Positions 37,265-47,940 of a stretch of DNA of 64,000 nt are shown here, piece after piece. Both the position numbers and the translations under genes were made by a program. The notes under the pieces are model-generated. The model saw nothing but the letters and a program-made list of their open reading frames with translations. It did no database searches and was not told where the DNA came from. Each line of letters opens with the position of its first letter. Positions within the stretch are counted from its first letter, which is position 1. The DNA lies in NCBI GenBank assembly GCA_020726505.1, contig JAHLEZ010000009.1, positions 124,001 to 188,000 of the forward strand, read 5' to 3'. The stretch comes from Leptodontidium sp. MPI-SDFR-AT-0119. Its lineage: Eukaryota; Ascomycota; Leotiomycetes; Helotiales; Leptodontidiaceae.

Positions 37265-37624
37265 TCAACAGCTAAATAGGCAAGCACTCATATCGATCAA
37301 ACCGCCTAGCGAGCTACGCTGAAGGAAAACGTCGACTTCTCTTGTAACCACTTTGCTGTACTCGAGACCGTTCTTAATCATATATGCATACGTTTGCGTC
37401 AGAGCTGCTGCCGTTAGCCACTCAGAGTGGTATACAAACTTGTCCTCTGGATCGGTGGGTATTGTGATCCGATTGATGACATCCCCCGGGATGTTCAAAA
37501 ATCCCTTGTCAGCTCGCAAAAGTCCAGCTCGCAGATTAAAGACCGACAGCTTGTGGGACGGTTTGTATTCCACAACAAAACGCATCAAGATTGGGGATGA
37601 TGTGACGAACAATCTTGAGTTCAA
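37265..37624 (-). pseudogene. Fragment of a conserved fungal domain (kinase-associated, nuclease-like)
   Basis: A 119-codon open frame contains RFVVEYKPSHKLSV, FNLRAGLLRADKGF, INRITIPTDPEDKFVYHSEW and LTAAALTQTYAYMIKNGLEY. I recognise this as the conserved middle of a fungal family often found with kinase-like domains. The VEYK piece fits the ExK end of a PD-(D/E)xK nuclease fold (inference). Family members continue TGEAFVFL; here it reads TREVDVFLQ and stops soon after, next to a T-run at 37240-37251. N- and C-terminal parts are absent, so it is a fragment. Confidence 0.5.
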
Positions 37625-37639
37625 ACTGTCAAACTGTTA

Positions 37640-38675
37640 ATTGGGAGAATAACCTCTCCGCCTGACATGGGCGGACGAGACCCACGTTCTACCCCCTTCC
37701 GTACTGGATACGGGTCAGGCAAGGTACGCAAAGAACGAGTGCCGGGTGATCATGAACTTTATACACATATCATATGTTATTCCAAAGCAAAAATAGCATA
37801 CTATAATATTCATTACAAATCAGGAGCTAATCTAAAGGAAAGTACTGGTCTAATGACTTTTGAAACGGTACGAACAGTAGTCGAGTTAGCGCCGAACGAC
37901 TTTAGACCAAGTTATATTTCGAACATAGTAACATTTCTCTCGTAAAAGAGAGTACCGTATCTACTTAAGTTATCCGCGCAATCCGCTATCTAAAAGTATA
38001 ATATCCGCATTGCCTTAATCAAACGGATGGGTTCTAACAAAAATATACTCGGTTTCTACGTGGAACCAAACTTATCTACAATAGGTTTGCAAGGGACTTT
38101 TAGTCACAAGTAGATACGGCCCAATATTCTTACCCCAGTCGGTTTAGTTCCACATAAAAAGCGAGTAAAACTAGTAAGAAAGCTTACTAGGACTTGCGAA
38201 GTATAGCAAACCTTCCGAAAAAGCTTTAATCACGTTGACTTTTGGTTATCGAGTAGGCTTATTCAACTAACTGCCTTATTAAGGCTCTTGCTTCAGAAAA
38301 GTGTCTTACCTAAAGCCCGGAGATAAATTAATAACTTAAAATATTAGATCACGCGGATTAGTTAAGTGCCACGATTCTAAGTAATGTTTTTAAAGAACTT
38401 CAAATTTACTTGGGAGTCTTGCCGGCAGATCGTGTCGAGAAAAATTACAAGCCGTGACCGAGTCATTGTCTCTTTCCGGGGCGGGTGCGGGAACGGAGAC
38501 GGGGCGGACACGGAGGACGGGGACCGAGATATGTAGAGAACTCATAAGACGATATGTATAATTAATATTGTTTGCGTCGGCCGACTACAGTCCCGAAACT
38601 CAAATAATGACCACGCTCACGGAACGTAGTGCAGTTAAGAAGTCCGGTAGCAATCATGAAAACTCAAAATACTCG
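37640..38675. other. Intergenic, partly TpA-rich, no gene recognised
   Basis: 37760-38400 has the TpA-rich look of RIPed DNA and an open frame at 37667-37945 that I cannot place. GGTTTCTACGTGGAACC near 38060 and a related GGTTTAGTTCCACAT near 38142 hint at short inverted repeats. A G-rich, (GGGACGG)-like stretch lies at 38470-38525. Confidence 0.35.
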
Positions 38676-38679
38676 ACTC

Positions 38680-38688
38680 TATATATAA
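38680..38688 (+). promoter_or_regulatory. TATA box of the ABM-like gene
   Basis: TATATATAA, 103 bp upstream of the ATG at 38791, followed by a C/T-rich leader as is common at fungal transcription starts. Confidence 0.5.
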
Positions 38689-38790
38689 TGGTTTCTCCTC
38701 TCAATTCCCACGCTCTGGTGTCTCGTTACAGCTCGCATACTACATTTTCTTTCTCATCTTCCACCAACAATACCAAAAATTTAAGCAAAA

Positions 38791-39279
38791 ATGGGCGAAC
38801 CGTTAGATGACCCGTTTCTTGATAGCACTCCGGTCAGCGAGCTCAGCGCGGTGTTTCCCACTCTGAAGCCAAAGACATGGGAGGAAAACAAGGGGGCCAT
38901 ACCCGTCGAAGTCACTGGGGCTGGCGATGTCGATGGGACAGGCGCAAAAGCATTCTTTCTCCACCTCGAGGCGAAACCGGGCAAGGAGGATGCCGTCCAA
39001 GCTTTCCTATGGGACATCCACAAGGGCGTCGACGAAGAGCCATTGACCGGACCCTGGTTCGCTTTAAGATACAGCAAAACGTCATTTCTCATCTTCGAGA
39101 CCTTCCCCGACCACTCAGGTCGCCGAGCGCACGCCGCGGGTCCCGGAGGAGCACAGTTCATGCGTCTTGCCGAGATCGAGGACTTCCTCGCCTACCCCAC
39201 TCAAACTTATAAGTTCGATGTCCTGCATGGCAAATTTGGAGTTATGATGGGCCAGCCGATCACTCCAGTTGTGACATAG
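38791..39279 (+). CDS. ABM-like (dimeric alpha/beta barrel) small protein
   Basis: Intronless, 162 residues; ATG context GCAAAAATGGGC is favourable. Residues 50-125 read AKAFFLHLEAKPGKEDAVQA, then PWFALRYSKTSFLIFETFPD and RAHAAGPGGAQFMRLAEI, the strand-helix-strand pattern of antibiotic-biosynthesis-monooxygenase-like proteins: LxAKPGKExAvxxFL, then WFAlRYs, and a late A-x(2)-GG. The N-terminal 45 residues are an extra Asp/Pro-rich segment. The family covers monooxygenases and enzymes of unknown role, usually dimeric and cytosolic; the substrate is not known. No stops and normal base composition, so probably functional. Confidence 0.75.
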   Translation: MGEPLDDPFLDSTPVSELSAVFPTLKPKTWEENKGAIPVEVTGAGDVDGTGAKAFFLHLEAKPGKEDAVQAFLWDIHKGVDEEPLTGPWFALRYSKTSFLIFETFPDHSGRRAHAAGPGGAQFMRLAEIEDFLAYPTQTYKFDVLHGKFGVMMGQPITPVVT

Positions 39280-39639
39280 GCTGTCAGCGATCGAGGGGCA
39301 TCTCCATGTTGGGAAAGCGGATTTGGCCATGCATGAGGGATTACAAGTGGGAGGAATACGTATGGCACTGTGTGAGAATCACTTGTACTGCGCCAGGATC
39401 ATGTATTTGGGGCGGGAAAGGTGGATGGCAGCCGTTGCAAGCACTGAATTAGAGCACTCATTAAATTCAACTCAATTAATTCTGGCTTCAAACTGATCCC
39501 TCATTCATGTCAAAGTGGTCTAATGACATAACATCGCATCGTGATTGTTAACGAGGCCAGGATTCGGGGCTAGCAGTGACACTGGATAACTTGCTTCCGA
39601 CGGACAGCTTACTTTCGCCAACTCTTAAGGAAGCTCACT

Positions 39640-40133
39640 ATGAATCTACACTGAAGGAGCTTGTACTCATCTCCACGTTGTTTAGACACACCAGGTGTGT
39701 ATCAACTAGACTTTGACTTCTTCGGTCTGAATTGCCGGTTGACAGACGCAAAGTCTCGATACCATCTGATGCCAGGGGGACAGAATCTTAAAATCCTTCA
39801 CATCAGAAGAGGTCCTCGTGATGGATGCCTCGATCTTATGAATGACAAGTATAATGTGGCTCGTGATCTCGACGAGCTGTGAAATTGCGTGTTTCGGACC
39901 CAAAAGGCTTGCCCAAACTTGACTTTGTAGCTTACGGAAACTTCACGACCTCATCTCAATGGCGTCGATCTCGTAAGGTCTTCCGAAGGATCCGCCAACC
40001 TCCGGCAGCTTTCTCTGGCCACCATGGGGCGCCGCAAGTGAGATATGAGAATATAGCAGACGAAGAGCTTGATTCCTTACTTGATCTGAGCTGCTTTCTC
40101 ACATCATTCAAAGCTTGTCATCTTCGACAGTAG
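39640..40133 (+). pseudogene. Decayed gene of unknown family
   Basis: Two plus-strand open pieces, 39661-39882 and 39879-40133, sit in different frames and overlap by a few bases. The first ends LKILHIRRGPRDGCLDLMND then ARDLDEL; the second begins with PKGLPKLDFVAYGNFTT. The flow of text suggests one protein interrupted by a frameshift, perhaps an F-box/leucine-rich type, but I cannot name a family. 39280-39640 and 40134-40640 contain no gene that I see. Confidence 0.3.
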
Positions 40134-40639
40134 TATCGGGCGGGGGAACCGGATGAGAGAGGAGAGCGGAGAAGCACGCTGTTGGGATACTGTCGTGCTG
40201 GCGGGCGGTGGGCTGATCTTGCTGGCTCGTCCCTGTTGATTTCATCCTTCCTCAAATGGCGAAGGCAATCGTATACGTCAACCCTTCTGGATAGAATGTC
40301 GGAGGCTAATGGAATAATTGAGATAATGCGAGTGGATTGAGGTTAAAGCTCAAGAAAGATGACTTGGAATAGATGCGAGGCAGTTTTTAATTTATCTAAA
40401 TTTTCTAGCTTTTGACTCGATTGATTGATTGATTATGTCATTGATTTATTCATAGACCGATCCCAGCGACCAACGGTCGCTCATGCGGCGTATTAGTCAG
40501 TGCGTGATCACCTGACCATCAGTAGCTATCATACTTCAAGTATTTACATGCCCCGTATTTCTTCACTCCCTGGCTGTCATGGTTCCAGCATCTCATCCCT
40601 TTTACTTCGCTTCCTGGTTATCCTTGCCAACTTTAAGCT

Positions 40640-43560
40640 TCCAAATGAAGGAGTATTAATAAGCAAACTAATTATAAATTACAAATACGTTATTGCAGAT
40701 TTTTTATATACGTAAGTATATATTAATATAAAGAAAGGTTATTACTTATTTCTTTTATATATTTCTTAATGAAATATTTCTTATTTCTTACTACTTTAAC
40801 CACGATAGTCTTAATCCGTGTCGGCATAATAGGTCTTTTACTAGGTTCTTGGGCTACTAATGCTTATTTATTATATTTACAAAGCCTCGATTTAAAATTT
40901 ACGATCGTAGTTATTTGCAACCTATTTGTGAAAAGTACTACGAAAAGCGTTAAGGACCTTGGGCTAAGAGATAAAGTAAGGACTTACGGAAATGTGCAAG
41001 GTATATAAGAATGATATTATTCTTATTAAAGTTTTATTTAAAGAACTTTCTACTAATGCCCTAGCTAAATATTATTAGCGATAATAAAATTAACCTTATT
41101 ATTTGTATTACTAAAGTTAACTATTACTACGTATTTATCTTTTTTTCCTTAAAAGCTAGTAAGAATATCTTTGTTGAGTGGCCCCTTAAAAGAACTCTTA
41201 ATAAGGCAAAGAAGCTTCTTAATATTTTAAAACAAAATAATATTAAACTTATTACGATTAGGCTTTAAGACCGATTTAAAGCTATTATCGAGACTTTAAA
41301 AAGCCTACTAGTAAATAAAAAAAAATCGAAAGAGTCCTTAGCATTATAATCATTAGCTAAGGGATTATTAAAGGCTAATTAAAGACAAAGGCTTAAACTT
41401 ATCTAATCGATCGTAAAAGCGGCGATTTATTACCTACGATTCCGGCCTTACATTTACTAAATATTATACGAGAAGATAAGACCTAGGAAGTTTATAAAAG
41501 TTTGTAATTTTTAAGCACTTAACTGAAGTTGTATATACTAATTATTCGTAGCCCTTAGAGATTTCTTAAGTTTTTAGTCTCTTATTTTAAACTAACGATT
41601 AGTTATTAAAATTATTAAAGCTAATAGGTCCGTTATTAAAGAAAACACCGATAAAATAACTTCGGATTATATTATTATTTATAGTACGCTTAAGTTAAGT
41701 ATAGTACTTTCAGCCGCGATTCGAGGTAAAGTGCTATTTAAAAAAACACCCGATCTTATATAAAACATTTATAACGAGGAGAAAAAGATTGGAATAACAG
41801 GTTCTAATACCTTTATTAAGATTATTAGTATAATTAGCTTTAAGCTTTACAACTTCGACACTAATAATATAAAAAATATTGCGCTTAAGAAAGGGACTTT
41901 TGCCTAAATAGGCCCGACTAATAAGAATATTACTCGTATTTATAAGGTAATTATTATAAGAGATTATAGTATTCTTTATGATTTTAAGAACGCTATTAAT
42001 AAGTAAGAGTTTATTTAGGAAATTAATAACTAAAATATAAGGCGTAAGGCAAACGACTTATAACGTTAATCTTAGAGACTTTAATTTAATCGAAAATCTT
42101 TGTTTCAAATTATATTTAGATATTAATTAAAACGAGTATCTTTCGTACTATATATGTAAGTTAATATTTAAGCTTTTTAAAAAAAACTCTAAGTACGAAA
42201 CATCTTTACTTAATATAATAAAGCTAACATAAGGCTTTTGTTGTTATTCCCTTAACTCGTTATCGTTCTTATTAATCTTATGGTTATATAACTAGCTACT
42301 AATAGTAAATATTCCGAAATCGTGTAATTTTAGTCAACTAAGTACGAGCGGAATTATCTCCTCGTTTATTTGTTTATAGTAATATGGCGTTTTAAGAATT
42401 TATCCTAAGAAGAACTTTTAGTTAAGGATAATCAAATCAGAGAAGTTCTTAGTAGCTTTCTAAACCTTTTTAAAATGTTCTCTTAAATAATTATTAGCTT
42501 ATATAATCTAAGAAGAGTGTAAAGCATTACTTAAACTAATTTCCTTTTGTATATATAAAATTCGGATTATACGCCGAGTCTTTTTACTAAGAGTATACGT
42601 ATAATTCTTCTTATTTTTATTCAAAAATATCTTATTTATTATAATTAAGTAGTTTATTCCGGATTTTCCCTAGCCAAGTAGGTTTTTACCTTATAACTAA
42701 CAACGTTAAGCTTCTTTTACTTAACTACTAAGCCCGTTAAGTCTCTACATCAGATCCAATTTCTAAGTTTCTTTAGTTTACCTTTCGGATATAAGAATAC
42801 TAGCCATATACGAGCCTAATAACCGATGCGAGCCTTTGATACAAAGCTAATAACCGATGCGAGCCTCTGATACAAAGCTAGTAACTTGATACAAAGCTAG
42901 TAACTTGATACAAAGCTAATAACCGATGCGAGCCTTTGATACAAAGCTAGTAACTTAATACAAAGCTAATAACCGATGCGAGCCTCTGATACAAAGCTAG
43001 TAACTTGATACAAAGCTAATAACCGATGCGAGAGCTCAGCACTCAAAGTAGTTATATAGACATAGAAATGCCCCCTCAATAGAATCATCATTCACACTAT
43101 CATTCTCTATCTTACATCGGAAGGGTATCTTAATAATAGAGTTTATTATTTGTTAATTATATTATAATAATAAATAAAATAAGCTCCTTAGGATTTTTAT
43201 AAGATTTCTTAAGATATTTTTGAAACATGGCCACGCTTAAACCTAGCTTATAAAGGAAACTAAATTCTTCTTTTAAATCTATTTCGTAAGGTTAATTATT
43301 TTACCTTATTCGAATAACCTTTATAACTCAAGTCAGACCCTAAAGGAATATGCCAAGGTAATTATAACGGCTCGGGGCATTATTAAGCCACCTGATTTAT
43401 AAACCCAATATTAAAGGATATTATATATTTACTAATTCCGCCGACGCTAGAATTAGTAATTATAACTTTAATAAGTTAAAGAAAGTTAACTTATGTGCCT
43501 TTATATATAAAACAAGAACTACTTGTTTACGGATATACTTATAAGTTTTACTAGAAACCT
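40640..43560. mobile_element. AT-rich RIPed relic of undetermined identity
   Basis: Extreme TpA excess with almost no CpA/TpG, like gypsy B. The plus strand has one long nearly open frame at about 41600-42000 (for example GKVLFKKTPDLI, GITGSNTFIKIISI) broken by TAG/TAA, but no motif of a known element was recognised. Around 43225-43560 a start MATLKPSL followed by NFNKLKKVNLCAFIYKTRT resembles the HTH region of a pogo-type transposase; this is tentative. An open frame at 40769-41008 is hydrophobic and unplaced. Confidence 0.45.
42819..43033. repeat. Compound minisatellite (31-bp and 19-bp units)
   Basis: Two unit types alternate. A is 31 bp (ATAACCGATGCGAGCCT, Y, TGATACAAAGCTA). B is 19 bp (GTAACTTGATACAAAGCTA), equal to A with 12 bp removed. 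The order is A A B B A B A B and a partial A. Units are almost identical, in contrast to the degraded surroundings. Confidence 0.9.
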
Positions 43561-43737
43561 GCTTTGGGTATACTAAGACAACATCTTGCCCAATAGTGGA
43601 AGAGTTGAAACTTGTCATTTCGGAAATCAGTCGAGATTGAGGATCGAAGAAAGGTCGTATGGGTGTAATGCAGGTCTAGAAATTGAGGAGCTAGTTGATG
43701 ATACGTATTTCAAAGTATGCGGAGGGCCATCTATTAA

Positions 43738-44478
43738 GTCCCTACCCCACCATTCGGGCCACCCTTTTAGGACAAAAACAGCGGTTTTTGCACTTTTATA
43801 ACTCAACTAATCCTTAATCAAATTAAATAAATTTTTAAATCTAAAATATTAATATACATATAACTAAGATTAGAGATTATAAGTTAGTTTAAACTACGTA
43901 ATATTTCATAATATTGATTTTAATTTTTACATACTAAAATTGCGAAAAATATCTCTTGAACTAATAGACGAAAACACTTGAAATTAATTCAGTAATTAGA
44001 ATAGATATCTCAATTATGATTTGCAATGTTTTAATAGACCTTTATTAGTAGTTCTTGAGTTATTAAGTAATTAGTCTCTCTCATACAAATTATTTGTATG
44101 GTGTTTTATATTCTACTTAATGAAAAAATAATTAATAAAATAAATAGTTTAAAAATAGGGTGCACTTAAAGAGCTTTATATATTCTTATGCATTTCTTAA
44201 TTTTGAAGGTTTGAACTATAATTCAAAAAGATATTTAAAAAATAATAAAAAAAATTTCACACCAAATTTGTATGGTAAGCGAAAAATCGTATTTCAAATA
44301 CTTACTGTATAATATAACGTAATCTAAACTAGCCTATAATCTCTAATATTAGTCATATATATATTAATATTCTAAGTTTAAAATTTTATTTTATTTAATT
44401 AAGGATTCATCGAGTTATAAAAGTGCAAAAATCGTTGTTTTTGCCCTAAAAGGGTGGCCCGAATGGTGGGGTAGGGAC
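43738..44478. mobile_element. TTAA-bounded MITE with long inverted repeats
   Basis: 741 bp between TTAA sites (43734-43737 and 44479-44482). TIRs of about 180 bp start GTCCCTACCCCACCATTCGG on both ends and stay alignable to about 43915 and 44300. The interior is AT-rich with no gene. TTAA at both ends is the piggyBac target; TA for Tc1/mariner also fits (TA-AGTCCC). A plus-strand open frame at 43586-43801 runs into the left TIR and is not a real gene. Confidence 0.85.
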
Positions 44479-44482
44479 TTAA

Positions 44483-46320
44483 AGTACTTCAATTTAGCAT
44501 CACCAGCTTTTATCCTTGTTAAGCCGAGAGCTTACTATCTAATCCGGTTACCAATAGTACAGAGATTATGTTCCTCCACCAGGGCATCCTTAAGAAGACT
44601 TGAGATTACAAACCGTAACCGGGCTTGCAGTTGATTTTTTCCCCCAAGCTATGCCACACGTACAATTACTTACCTGATTTCATAGATTTCAAATGGGACT
44701 ACCTACTTTGTGAAGGAAATAACTTTTATTGGTTAGTCGGAAAGCCCTATAGTAGGAAGACTCCTTTGCAGGCAATAGAATAGAGGAAGTGCCTGGGGGC
44801 AAGCGGGAACGGGGGCGGGAAAGCGGCTCCTTCTCTATGTCGGCGGATTGAAGTGCTGTAACTCGACTTCGGTTGCTTCTGGAATTTGTCACGATGTGCA
44901 GCTTCCTGGAGGCCACACCAAAGGAGGTACACGGGCTGTCGAGTAAATAAAGTTAAGGTTTTCTAGTGTAGTGTCCGTACTCCGTAGAGTGGATAACTAA
45001 CTCATGCAGATCCACCTGCACCCAAGAGACTTCCAGCAGGGTTCATCCCGTGGTCCCTCGAACGGTGCCGTGCCCCTGTTGCTTCTCAAGGCGGGTGACG
45101 AGGAGAGTACTGCAGGCCTGAGCATGAAGTCTGTGGCGTACTTCGTACAAAGTACATGCCCGAAAGATCAAAGACTTGGCGTCTGTGCGTACTACTCGAA
45201 GATTCCACTTCACATGGGGTGTTAACCAATGAACCAATCCGGTTTACTCTTTCTCATCTGTAACAAGTTAAATATGGGGTCATTTAGCACAGATATCAGA
45301 TCTTTGATCTTTGCCTCCTGTACGAAGTAGAACCTCCCAGAAACTTTGGTAACATTCAAGCTCAGGGACTTGGGGCGATACGATACAGTACTCTTGTGGG
45401 TGGGTAGGCCCAAGATCTCAATGAAGTTTAAAGTTTTTCCCGGGGGGTGGGGCGGGGGGTGCCGTGCCCCTGTTGGTTGCTTTGCTGGGGGGGGCGAAAA
45501 ACTTTAATGTCAAGGCTCTTTGTAAGCAGAGTAGACGGTAGTTAGTTCCACGACATAACGAAGAGAGAAGCCGGAGCTATTGGAACTGAGACGCGGTGCC
45601 GCTCTGTGGGAAATGTAGAAGTGTCACGAGCCCAGTGGTGGTTGAGTAAGAGGAGGAGGTCGTCTACGCCCTGTCCTCGTCGTGGATATGCTTGAAGAAT
45701 GCTAGTGTGGTCCCCTGGGAGCAGTCCCGGATCACCGAGCGCCAATTCTTCCTGATTTCATCGTCGCAGAACCTGCTCGAGAATTAGGACACATCCTGAA
45801 ATACAATGGAAACCAGCTTTGGAGTCCTCGGCTGTAAAGCGAAGCAAGTTTGTACTAGAGAGTGGGAGTCCACCAAAATGTTCTGGGTCGTGATCCGTTG
45901 TGTTCGTTAGACGTTCCATTTTTGCATGAGAAGAGGCAAAGTCTATAGATCAGGGAGATGGCAAAGATGGATAGAACGACATGTTATTTTATCAAGTATT
46001 TGGAAAAGTGAGTCTTGGATGTCAGGTATCATTTTTACCTACTTCCAGGGACAAAAATAGAACCTGCACCGAGGCTAGCGAACAGCTCTCGGAAGATATG
46101 TGCCATGTAAGGGACGGTACTTCGACAATCGAACTCCGGGCCTCCACTGCTCCGATTGGCAGGATCAACGTTCACCGCTACTCTGACAGCTTTTATGACT
46201 TCCAAAAAGTTGAGCCTTTAATACTGATTATATTCTGCAAGAGTCGAAAATTTACTCCATATCAATCCTTTTATCTCGACTTCACAGTTCAATTTCCACA
46301 ATCAACTTGCGGTACAGAAC
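44483..46320. other. Stretch without recognised gene; contains a G-rich hairpin
   Basis: Short open frames at 44689-44932, 45004-45413, 45542-45745 and 45981-46343 are unplaced. GGTGCCGTGCCCCTGTTG occurs twice (45064-45081 and 45458-45475). 46200-46320 is the promoter side of the second SDR. Confidence 0.4.
45428..45507. repeat. Short inverted repeat enclosing a G-rich core
   Basis: TTAAAGTTTTTC (45428-45439) and its exact reverse complement (45496-45507) enclose a core with G-runs of 6, 4, 6 and 8. That core could fold into a G-quadruplex. Both ends carry TTAA. It may be a tiny non-autonomous element or a structured site. Confidence 0.6.
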
Positions 46321-47332
46321 ATGTCTCTGTTAGAGTTCAATAAGCATGTCTCGTCTTTGAAGGGAAAGGTCCTCGTTTTGACAGGTATTATACGAGCTAC
46401 CAAAAGTCGAAAAAGAAATTCTGAACATTAAAACAGGTGGTGCGAGTGGTATTGGAGAAGCACTTACCCATGAGGCCACCAAGAGAGGAGCTCAAGTTGT
46501 CTTCGGCGACATAAACACCGAACTAGGCGAGAGAGTTGCTTCTTTATCCGGTGCCGCCTTCGTAAAGTGCGATGTAACCAGCTATCAAGACGTGCTTAGT
46601 TTGTTCAAAGAAGCTCTACGAAAGCACGGACGGATTGATCATGCCGTCGCCAACGCTCCCGTGTATGAGCCACCGCCTATCTTCGAACCCACTCTCACCC
46701 TGCAGACCATTGAAAAGGCGAGTGACGCTTGACTATATCATCTTTCGGTCATCGAAGGGTGCTGTTTGCTAAAGCTCAAATTTAGGAGCCATCGCCCCTG
46801 ACTGTCAATGTGAACATTCTGGGATCGATATTTTTCGCCCGTGTGGCAACAGTCTTTCTTCGCGAGGGTGCATCGCCTACAGATGACAAATCCTTGACCT
46901 TCATATCTTCCGCTGCAGGTGTAATATATGCACCTGATACTCCAATATACACCGTGAGTTCTCGCAGCACTCTCAAAGTTGACAATAGTAGCAGACTAAG
47001 AGAAGTTTCTATCAAATTAGACTACCAAAGCAGGAATTATTGGCCTAGGAAGCGCTCTTGCAGCTAAACTACCAAAGACACATGGCATACGCGTGAACGT
47101 CGTCTGCCCGTCGGTGACCGATACACCACTTGCCGCGATACACGTTCTCCCGTTTTTCCAACAAGCCGATCTGCCTATAAATACCGCGACGGAAGTGGCG
47201 GAATCCATCATGGGCTTAGCCAGTAGCCCGGATCGCAATGGAAAGGTTCTCTACGTAGAAGGCGGTAAGAATTATGCTCTCGATAGGGCTGTCTACGCAC
47301 GATGCCTGAGTGGATTGGGAACGGGCCTATGA
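46321..47332 (+). CDS. Short-chain dehydrogenase/reductase
   Basis: Four exons, 46321-46384, 46437-46717, 46786-46953, 47021-47332; 274 residues, no internal stop. Near residue 20 it has VLTGGASGIGEAL (TGxxxGxG). Then FGDINTE (acidic residue after strand 2, suggesting NAD), FVKCDVTS, HAVANAPVYEPPP (NNAG replaced by NAPV), VNVNILGSIFFAR, LTFISSAAGVIY (catalytic Ser), YTTTK (Tyr and Lys) and GIRVNVVCPSVTDTP. This is a classical SDR; the substrate is unknown. Intron 1 is GT-AG (GTATTA). Intron 2 keeps frame only with a GC donor (GCGAGT). Intron 3 is GTGAGT and splits the YTTTK motif codons. The NAPV change is unusual but the gene is otherwise intact. Confidence 0.87.
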
Positions 47333-47940
47333 AAACATTGACTGCGGTCAAACGCATCAAGGACGAAATGAACTCGGACCAAGCGGAATGAAGGGACATG
47401 GATTGAAATGATGTGGGCGTTGTTGATACGAGCCTGGAATGGCAACACTCTTGCTGGCAGGTTTATTATGGTCGAAGAGGCATTGTACCATACTTTAAAT
47501 TTTGTCCACAACTTGCCGTCTCCTGTTATCCCTCAGGTTGCGAAGTATGCTACCTCTTGCCCAATAGCACTGGTGAAAAGCAAGGAAAAGTCTTTGTATT
47601 CTGGCCTCTCCGACGAGAGTAGTCAGAAGAAGAAGGCGTATATACTGAAGGGGCCTTGACCTGGCAGGCGAGAGACTTTGGACAAAGCTGATTGGGGGTC
47701 GTCGGCCGATAGCATGTTCAGATTTCTAGCACTTGGGGCGGGGTTGGCTGTTGGCTTTGTTTCGTAGCCTGTGATAAGAGATCTTCTTGGATAGTCCGCG
47801 AACCTGCTCCGAGGCTAGCCTAGGCTTGCCAAAAAAAAGTACTAAACGGCGAATTCTTAGATCTGAGGCCATTGTTGACGGTAACTCATTAGCTTGAGGT
47901 TATTCACTTGAGGTTGTTAACTTGAGGTTTTAGAGAGCAC
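47333..47940. other. Intergenic with a 14-bp triplet repeat
   Basis: Three tandem 14-bp units, (A/G/C)CTTGAGGTT-type, lie at about 47890-47931, just before the piggyBac-like relic and possibly in its end. A Cys-rich 69-codon frame at 47413-47622 has no homologue that I know and no signal peptide. Confidence 0.4.

Noticed and set aside
38781..39330. Minus-strand and alternative plus-strand open frames over the ABM-like gene
   Set aside because: Shadows of the real coding frame at 38791-39279.
40640..42700. Mitochondrial DNA insertion, suggested by AT-richness and a hydrophobic frame
   Set aside because: CpA/TpG depletion and TpA excess match the nearby RIPed elements, and no mitochondrial protein was recognised.
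42819..43033. CRISPR array
   Set aside because: Units are contiguous without unique spacers, and the context is a eukaryotic genome.
47413..47622. Small Cys-rich protein (possible effector)
   Set aside because: No signal peptide, overlapping frames, and a position in the 3' flank of the SDR gene.
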